Shown: positions 57,027 through 64,000 of the stretch, one piece after another
Layout of the letters: every line of letters starts with the position of its first letter
How positions within the stretch are numbered: the stretch's first letter is position 1
NCBI GenBank assembly: GCA_036852015.1
Contig: JAANDG010000097.1
Span: 270,950-334,949, forward strand
DNA from: Pelodera strongyloides
Taxonomy: Eukaryota; Nematoda; Chromadorea; Rhabditida; Rhabditidae
Length of the DNA stretch: 64,000 bases
Direction of reading: 5' to 3'
Made by a program: the position numbers and the translations under genes
The notes under the pieces: model-generated
What the model saw: only the letters and a program-made list of their open reading frames with translations
Database searches by the model: none
What the model was told of the DNA's origin: nothing

Positions 57027-57606
57027 GAGGCCGTTTTCACCAACATTTACTTCTGTCATAAATTTTTGACCATCAAAAAGGTACTTAGGTTAAGTAAATT
57101 TATGACTGAAGTACGCTGCCACACGCTTTTTGATGGATTTCACCAACATTTACTTTTTTTGAAGGAAACCATTGGATAACAGTTAGATTACGTTTTAAAA
57201 CGAATATGATACACATCTAAGTAATTACTAAAAGTTGTTTACCATGTAAACAAGAAATATATAAATAATCAAGAGTGTCATCACTTTATTAATATGTGAA
57301 ATGTTATCCAAAAACTGAAATCATTGTCAATTAATGTTTACAAAACTTATTTACCATAAAAACCATACAATAATTAAACAAATTAAGTTAATTAGTCTTC
57401 ATAAAGGAGAAAAAACTGAAGTACAGGCTTACTTTCACCTTTTTGGTGGAAGTACGCCTCCCGTGTTAAAAGCGTACTTCTGTCAAAAAGGTACTTAACC
57501 TAAGTACCTTTTTGACAGAAGTAAATGTTGGTGAAACCAGAAGTACCGCGCGCTTTTGACTGAAGTACCCTTTTTGACAGAAGTAAATGTTGGTGAAAAC
57601 GGCCTC
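57027..57606. mobile_element. Inverted-repeat element, family H (~580 bp)
   Basis: Starts GAGGCCGTTTTCACCAACAT-TTACTTCTGTCA and ends with the complement …GTTGGTGAAAACGGCCTC. Internal copies of the arm motif (TTTTTGACAGAAGTAAATGT, AAGGTACTTAGGTTAAG) suggest nesting of two elements. No ORF. Confidence 0.9.
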
Positions 57607-60600
57607 AGTTTTATATCAACCTGCCATTTCCACCATGTAATTTATTCTCAATATTTTTGATCTCGTTCTTTAATTTTATTATTGTTGTATACAAATTTTT
57701 TTATTTATTTCACTGTTTAATGATGTGGCTACCATAAAATCTATATAGTACAATAATTATTCGGTTACAAGAAAGAAGCAAGAAAAAACTGTACAAATAC
57801 TCCAAATTTTGAACGCCTACCAAGAAAAGCCCTCTAGACTTCTAGAAAACATCAAAAACAGGCCAACTTGTTAGAAGCATGCTAAAAGTTACAACAGCAG
57901 TAGTCTAAAGTAGTGAAGCCTAATAGTTCACCTTGTTCCTTACTTTTTTTTTCTAATATTAGTAATAAGACTAAAACAATAGAATGAATCAAAAAGCTTC
58001 CAACCCAGCACCGATTTCCCATCAGATTAGCACAACGATTTGGCGGAAGGAGTTTTTGCCGAACAAAAACCGTTTTCGTTCAATTAGAGACAAAATCACA
58101 CATGAACACAGACAAGAAGAAATCAGGGAATTTCACGCAATCAGATCAAAACAAAGGGACGGTCTCCGGTTCCCAACCTTGGCCTTGCTCACCCAGAATG
58201 GAGCCTTCAATGTCCACTCAGCCCACGAAAGTCTAAATATCACGATTTATTAGAATGTGCTCAGCGTCATTAGCAACGTTTTGTTTGTAGCATGTGCAAT
58301 TAATTTCCATGTCATCGTATCGAAAACAGGAAAACGCAAAAAGAGATCCAATTGCGTAGTTGTTTCTGAAAAGTGACAAAAAACACGATATTTCGCTATC
58401 TTTTGATTCGACACAAGACTACATGGAAGTTTTTCTGGAGTGTAGGCTTGAAGGTTAGGAGCAAGGCTTACTTATTTGTTTATTAAATAAACACAGGGGG
58501 GGGGGCATCATAAAAGTATTATGACGAAGTAAAAATCTTATTGAACATATTCATACAGGTAGTGGCATTGATACCATTAGACATTGATAGCGTTCAAAAA
58601 AGACATAAATATAAGGTTTGGAATGGTAGAGGTAGAGTAAATAATGGAGCCCAACAGGTCTTAAATTGAGACTGCTGACGAACATGGAAAGCAAATTAAA
58701 TTAAGATTTTTCCGGAACATGTGCTAAAAACGCGTTGCAACAAACATGATGTTGCTGTTTCCTGCAGATGAAATGTGGCTAGACTTTCTCTAGGATTTAT
58801 TATTCTATTCCCAGCGTTTTGCTAATATGCATCTTGTTTTACTCTCTTTCTCTCTTTCTCTCTCTTCCTGGCTGCCATTTGGCTAGCGCACCCCCCGGCG
58901 GGAGGACTTTCACTTGTGCCCGCCCCAGGGCTACTCTCCCCAAGTGAGACTGCCGTGCGAAAGGGACAAATCTTGTCAGGCCTACAGTACTCCGGTCTCC
59001 CCTCCCTATCGCTGCCAATTGTTATTTTCTATTTCATAGACCAGTTACACGGCAGCAGATCGTCATGTCGCAGTTTTTCTGCATTGCAGCAGGTTGGAGC
59101 ATTTATTATTAATATATGTTATTGTTTGGGTATTTTATATGTAGGGAAGGTAGTTACTAAAGATATACATTACATGTTTGTGAGATAAATGGCAGGTGTT
59201 TAACTCGATCCACGATGTGTGCAAAGGGTTAGCGAAACTACACAGTTCACTCCTATTTCAAGGAAGTCATTAGTTCTCTAACCTTATACTGTGCATGCCC
59301 CAAAAAGATCACTTTAAAAATTTTCCGAAACCTAAGTGTCCCGCAGTGCTCTTGGGGTACATTCACACGCTGTCGAACTGGACTTTCTCGTGGTTAATTT
59401 GTCTCAAAGCTATATACCAAGCCATCCATCTCTCTCAGTTCACTGTATCTACAGCATAGATCTCTATCCTATTTGTCTATGGCTGTGTTTTTGGTGCTGA
59501 TTTGGATTTGCCAAAGACACCCCGGGGGCGAAAACCCGCTAAGCACCCGGTTCTTATTGCAATGGCACCGCGGCGCGCACGATAAACGAAAGGAGCGCTT
59601 TCCGCTAGCCTAATTGATGATAACTGTAGATGTTTCCCAGAGATACAGAGATATCTAATGGAATTAGTGGGAGTGAAAGCAAAGGAAAAAAAATGAAAAG
59701 ACAAGCATGGCTGCTATATAGATTGTCTGAGGGTACCTTTGTTAGTAACATAGTAAGTAGAGAGAGACCTTATTAGCCCGTATTCTCGGGTCGACGGGAA
59801 TGTTCCGTTTGGGAGCTCATTCGTATGCAAATTTTTCCTCCAGCTAGTCTAGGTAGTCGAGAAATTTGCATACTAAGGATTTCCCAAACGGAACGTTTCC
59901 GTCGACCCGAGAATATGGGCTATTGTTAGTTGTAATCGAATTTGTTTGTGAGGCGCTTTGTGTGGTATATAAAACAGTGGCGTTGCTGCCGCACACCGTC
60001 ACGGGTTATGTTTTAGGTGCCCCTCACTTATAGTACATCCTAGGGTAACTTACGGCTTAAAAACAACACGGCTTTTCAAATGAACACATTACTCTGTGTA
60101 ATTTTTATCGTCTCCTATATGTGAGGGTTCAAGAGCTTGTATTTTTCGCAAATAAAATTATACCGGCGTTCTCCATCCATCCAGCAAACAAGTTATTCCC
60201 TTAGCCGTGTCCTTAACCATTAGGGGTTACGAGACTCTTGAACCTCTGCCCCGTTCTAGGACAATTGTCAGTGTCAGCTGTCTTACTACTCGCAGACCTT
60301 TTCCAATAGAACACAAAACCTGCTCTTCCCCCTCCTTCCCTTCTAACAATTCCTTTTCTTTATTGGAAACTAAGTATCCTGTATCTCATGGTAACCTTGT
60401 ACATTGTCAAAGTTGCAGCTGCAAAAAGTGTCTCGCAAAGAAAATCTTTACCTAACCTTTGGTGCAATAGTCTTGTAGAGTTGGTTTTTCTCCCACCATA
60501 AATAAGAACAAATATATAAGAGTCGGAAGCTAATTGTAAGGTTGTGTTTTAGCCAACCATTGTTTATTATTATTTTCACTGGAAAGGCGCTAAAATTGTC

Positions 60601-61239
60601 TGAAATGTAACCAAAGAAAACACTGTCACTTATCACAGACTAAACCGGATGAACTGATTGTGAGTGAACTCCTTTATGGTACCGGTACACTGCATTAATT
60701 CTGGCGGAGGCCATGAAAACTCTTTTACCAGTTGCGTTCACTTTCAATATTCTGCAGATGCTCAAACTCGTTATTGTTTCTGTCATTGAGTTGCTCACGA
60801 AAAGAAAGGGAAGTATTTTATTAGACTGGAACAGTGAGAAAGAGAAAGCAGTGAAACTAGATTCTTGTCAGGAATCCGCAGCAATAATATATATTAACAC
60901 TGCAACACAAAAACAAAACATAAAACGTGTCGATTAGTGTTGTGTAGAAGTGTAGAAGGCTTGAAGCGTAAAGTGTTACATGCGTATAGTACAGAGACAT
61001 CGACTAACCCCACCTGAAGCGACTTTTATCGAAAATGATATTGCGTACTCACGTAAAACTCCGAAACGTATTATACACGGCTTACGTAATAATACACATA
61101 ATCGCATAAGTTGAAGACGCACGAAACGTATATTTTCGTAGTGTCCGTGCCCGGTACAACCAAATAAGCGAATTGTCGACTCATGTAAAGATTTCTTATC
61201 GATTTCTTGAATTTGCAAGAAAAATGGGTACTTCCGCTT
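57607..61239. other. Gene-poor stretch
   Basis: It contains a G9 run (about 58497-58505) and the family G hairpin copy 2. Scattered open frames (for example plus 57984-58253, plus 60713-60937) lack splice context and domains. A GC-richer patch at 58.88-59.0 kb has no recognised feature. Confidence 0.5.
59773..59922. mobile_element. Long-hairpin element, family G, copy 2
   Basis: 150 bp, nearly identical to 44022-44171 (about three differences by eye). The two copies differ at the loop side (CTAGGTAG versus CTAGATAG). Confidence 0.92.
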
Positions 61240-62640
61240 TTCGCAGTTTATGCAATTTTGTTGTTTAGTCGATTCCTATTACCCAGACACCAAGAAAAAC
61301 CGGGCTGCACCTCGTAATGGTCTAAGCAAGCCAAAAACTCATCAAGAAAGGTGTGTTGCGCTCACCCAAACATTTTCGATGACGAGAGAGGCGCAAACAT
61401 TAACAAATCATTAATCAATCAATGGATACTTTCGCTTGCAATAAATCCGCCATGACCTATTACGCAAACCGTACCGGTGTAGAGCAGCATGTCCGCAAGA
61501 GATAATTCGATGTGTTATTCATCAATAGCCAATCTCTTGCAACTACTTTCCTTCCGTTTTACATGATATGGATCAAGACATTGGCACAATTCTAAATTTG
61601 CCAGGCGGTAGGGTTATAATTTGCGATACAATATTAACTCACTACATGACGTTCCACATGACCGAATATCGACAGACGCATCAAACGCTGCACTCATACA
61701 AAACAGAGTGACAAAAGAACAACATTACACTAAAAAAACTTCCGCAGATTCCCACGATAATACAGAACTTGTCGTGAACGATATAAAGAGGAGCAATTAG
61801 CAAAATAAAGTTACCACAACTTAGCGGGAACGACATCAATGCAACGCTTTGACTGCCCGATGGAAAAGATGCAATCCGGAAACAACACAAAAAATCAAAG
61901 CACACACAAAGAGAAAACAGAAATACGTAGGAAGATGTGCTTGTAGTTCGGAAGGAGAGGGCGTAGGGTCGAACGAACTTCACCACACGGTTGCAACCAG
62001 CCCATCGAGAAGAACCGTCCAGTCGACTGCACTAGACAAGCGTAGGCGTACAAACAAGTGTCACAATCGACTTGGAACAACATCATGGACACGCCTGCCT
62101 AAAACGATCAAGGATTGCTCTGTCCCAAATTCAACAATTGTCAAAATAATCCGGATCGTTTTTAGAGAATCGAAGCCACATGACTAATTGAGTAATAAAA
62201 AAAACAAGCTCAATGAATGCTGGCACCCAACATGCTGGCGTCGCTGGCGAAAACGACAAAACTACGCAATTCTCTAAAGCCAAACAAAAAAATGCTACAG
62301 TAAAATAACATAAAAGGATAATGCAATTGCACTCACTGATAATATTTGGAGAAAAGAAAAGCTTTTCGGCCAATCGGCCGTGAACAGACTCCTCAATAAA
62401 CCGGAGTCGTCGGCTCGGCGGAAGGTGGAGCGGAGCACACAGTGGACGAGCGAAATCGAAGAAAAAATCGCCGATGACGCACAATCCAATCCAATCCAAA
62501 CCGTTACCGTCTTCTAAATAAAAAAACTTTACAAAGTACATTGTGAAACAAGAAAGCACATTGTGAAAGAAAACTAAGACTGCCAAATGGTGTGACACTA
62601 AAAACATAGAGAACAGAACAACCCTAAAGCTCAACAACTA
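61240..62640 (+). pseudogene. Decayed coding sequence, possibly transposon-derived
   Basis: Protein-like segments occur in shifting plus-strand frames. 61849-62187 ends in TSWTRLPKTIKDCSVP, which loosely recalls the C-terminal 'WN.LP..I' tail of non-LTR reverse transcriptases. An ATG at 62216 opens MNAGTQHAGVAGENDKTTQF. 62314-62517 reads KDNAIALTDNIWRKEKKLFG and on through SSARRKVERSTQW to a TAA. The frames do not join and no splice sites fit well. The origin is inferred, not shown. The overlapping 168-codon minus-strand frame is probably antisense to this. Confidence 0.3.
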
Positions 62641-63011
62641 CCACTCAGCTAGCAAAGAAACAATCTAAATTATTCTCATGGCAGTTTAATACTTCACAAC
62701 TAGCCGCCCAGAAGGCGCGCGATACTCCAAATCAGACATGCTTTTTTGGGCGAAAAATCACTCTCTCAGAGAACGGAGGCGCCATCCAGACACCTCCCCG
62801 GCCCGAGTAATCTTTAGTCCATCGAAGAGGATGAAAAATTTAGTCGACCACGCTATACTTCAAACATGCCATCATATGAGAAAATATTACTCTCACAGAG
62901 GAGCTGAGATGGAGCACTCCATCCCACTGCACCGAGTAATATTGTTTCCCTTATAAAATAGAGTACTTAAAGTATGGCCTTCGGGTAACTATTCATGAAA
63001 CACCACGCTAC

Positions 63012-63145
63012 CTTGAGAATAATTCAGAAAATGAAAAGAAACTCAGCGGTTCTTCCGGCGGCATGTGCTTCAACAGTTGCGGGGACCATTCCTTTCCATC
63101 CTCTCCTTGTTGCTGCAATCGCCGCATTTGTTGAGAGGCGGCAAA
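63012..63145 (-). CDS. Internal exon of an unrecognised gene
   Basis: On the minus strand a strong acceptor (TTTGTTTTCAG) is followed by 44 codons plus 2 nt, ending at TCAAG|GTAGCG. The peptide runs FAASQQMRRLQQQGEDGKEW, SPQLLKHMPPEEPLS and FFSFSELFS. It is Gln-rich, charged and clearly exon-like, but no family is recognised. Neighbouring exons were not found; the family I element at 63311 sits immediately upstream. Confidence 0.45.
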
Positions 63146-63310
63146 CTGAAAACAAAATCGGTTAAAAAAATGTTCAGTTACATCGAACACAACCACAAAC
63201 GGATCATGGACTAACCTCAAAATGAAAACGTACAACGGCGAATTTACGCTAAAGATAACAAACAAGGGAGCAAATGGAAATAAATTATCTGAATGAGCGC
63301 CTATCACGTA

Positions 63311-63582
63311 AGGGCGCGTTCGGGTTGCTCTTTCCGAAAGGAAAACATGCAAATTTATCGTTCGGGTTGGCGGTTTCCGAAAGGATTTAATGCTTTGAGA
63401 AAGCCAAAAATACAGTATGAATTTGCATGTTAACCATGCTAATTCATACATTTGCATGTTCAACATGCAAATTCATACTGTGTTTTTTGCTTTCTCAAAG
63501 CATTAAATCCTTTCGGAAAGATCCAACCCGAACGATAAATTTGCATGTTTTCCTTTCGGAAAGAGCAACCCGAACGCGCCCT
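63311..63582. mobile_element. Long inverted-repeat element, family I
   Basis: The left arm AGGGCGCGTTCGGGTTGCTC continues TTTCCGAAAGGAAAACATGC. The right arm ends AAGAGCAACCCGAACGCGCCCT. The arms are about 120 bp each with a short AT-rich loop. It is about 272 bp. Confidence 0.93.
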
Positions 63583-63902
63583 AAACACAAACGAATAAAT
63601 GAGAAAAAGCAAATTTTCGATTTCGTCGGGCTTTGGTTGCGCCGCCCGTCGAGTTTAGCCTGTTCAAAATTGGCGCGAATTCAAAATACTGGTACGTCCG
63701 ATACGGTAGTTGGCGCGCTCAATATAATGGCCACCGTTCAGAAAGACAATTTAGTAAAAAAGGCGGTAATGTAAACACTGGAGGGATTACGAATAACGTT
63801 GCGAGTTGCAAGTATCATGAATACGCGGAACATTTGTCTGAGCAAGTGTAGAATCTTTGTTTTGTAGAATCTTTGTTATTGTACAGCCAGAGGTGGTGAC
63901 TC

Positions 63903-63974
63903 ATGATGATTTTGCTAAATTTAGTAATCTTCGCTGTTGCACACACGGGTCACGGACAGTATTCACAATTTCAG
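63903..63974 (+). CDS. Signal-peptide first exon of a gene leaving the window
   Basis: The peptide is MMILLNLVIFAVAHTGHGQY followed by SQFQ and a donor CAG|GTTTAT, phase 0. The hydrophobic core and small residues before HGQ fit a secreted or membrane protein. The rest lies beyond 64000. Confidence 0.5.
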
Positions 63975-64000
63975 GTTTATTTTTACATTAATTCTTGTTT

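Noticed and set aside
60713..60937. Plus-strand frame starting with a hydrophobic stretch (MKTLLPVAFTFNILQ)
   Set aside because: It could mimic a signal peptide, but the rest is Lys/Glu-rich, has no donor at the expected place and shows no codon preference.
62131..62637. 168-codon minus-strand open frame, very hydrophobic
   Set aside because: It is antisense to purine-rich plus-strand sequence that looks more coding-like, and Phe/Leu richness follows from T-rich composition.

Overview
The window is AT-rich genomic DNA from an animal, most likely a nematode. Four lines of evidence point there: a glutathione S-transferase with the layout of nematode sigma/nu GSTs, a secreted Ala/Pro-rich protein with a Cys-rich core of nematode type, an alkylglycerol monooxygenase of the AGMO-1 type, and genes cut into many small exons with GT/ATTTCAG-type borders. 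I cannot place the species or clade. No bacterial, organellar or viral genes were seen.

Layout. 1-7.3 kb: AT-rich, with no gene I can support. 7.6-15.1 kb: weakly supported minus-strand exons, including one signal-peptide exon and a possible Frag1/DRAM/Sfk1-like membrane protein. 17.3-25.5 kb: a 21-exon minus-strand gene for a secreted Thr/Ser-rich mucin-like protein ending in two CCP/sushi-like modules; all phases agree and it yields 1,177 residues. 30.4-33.0 kb: a plus-strand, 216-residue secreted Cys-rich protein with strong C-ending codon bias. 33.9-37.7 kb: a 12-exon minus-strand AGMO gene (457 residues). 44.2-45.9 kb: a tandem array of ten tRNA-Pro(AGG) units, seven intact in sequence. 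49.0-50.9 kb: a 6-exon GST (207 residues). 51.8-56.8 kb: a 12-exon membrane-anchored phospholipase B of the GDSL class whose first exon was not found. 61.2-63.97 kb: decayed coding sequence, one isolated minus exon, and the signal-peptide exon of a gene running off the right edge.

Most of the remaining DNA is repeats. At least ten copies of a ~170-190 bp palindrome-ended element (family A, ends AAAGCGAAATACCGGCCGG) lie in introns of the mucin, GST and phospholipase genes and on both sides of AGMO. Seven other inverted-repeat families, microsatellites and a dispersed GAGTTCCAGATGACAAATTG repeat fill the spaces.

The genes do not form an operon and no joint pathway is evident. GST (conjugation of electrophiles), AGMO (ether-lipid cleavage) and phospholipase B (phospholipid deacylation) are plausibly lipid/xenobiotic enzymes, but that grouping may be chance. 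The points most worth a second look are the mucin-like protein's exon-repeat architecture with a microsatellite-encoded tail, the in-frame TAA followed by 48 apparently coding codons in the Cys-rich gene, and a repeat family whose internal block is inverted between two copies.
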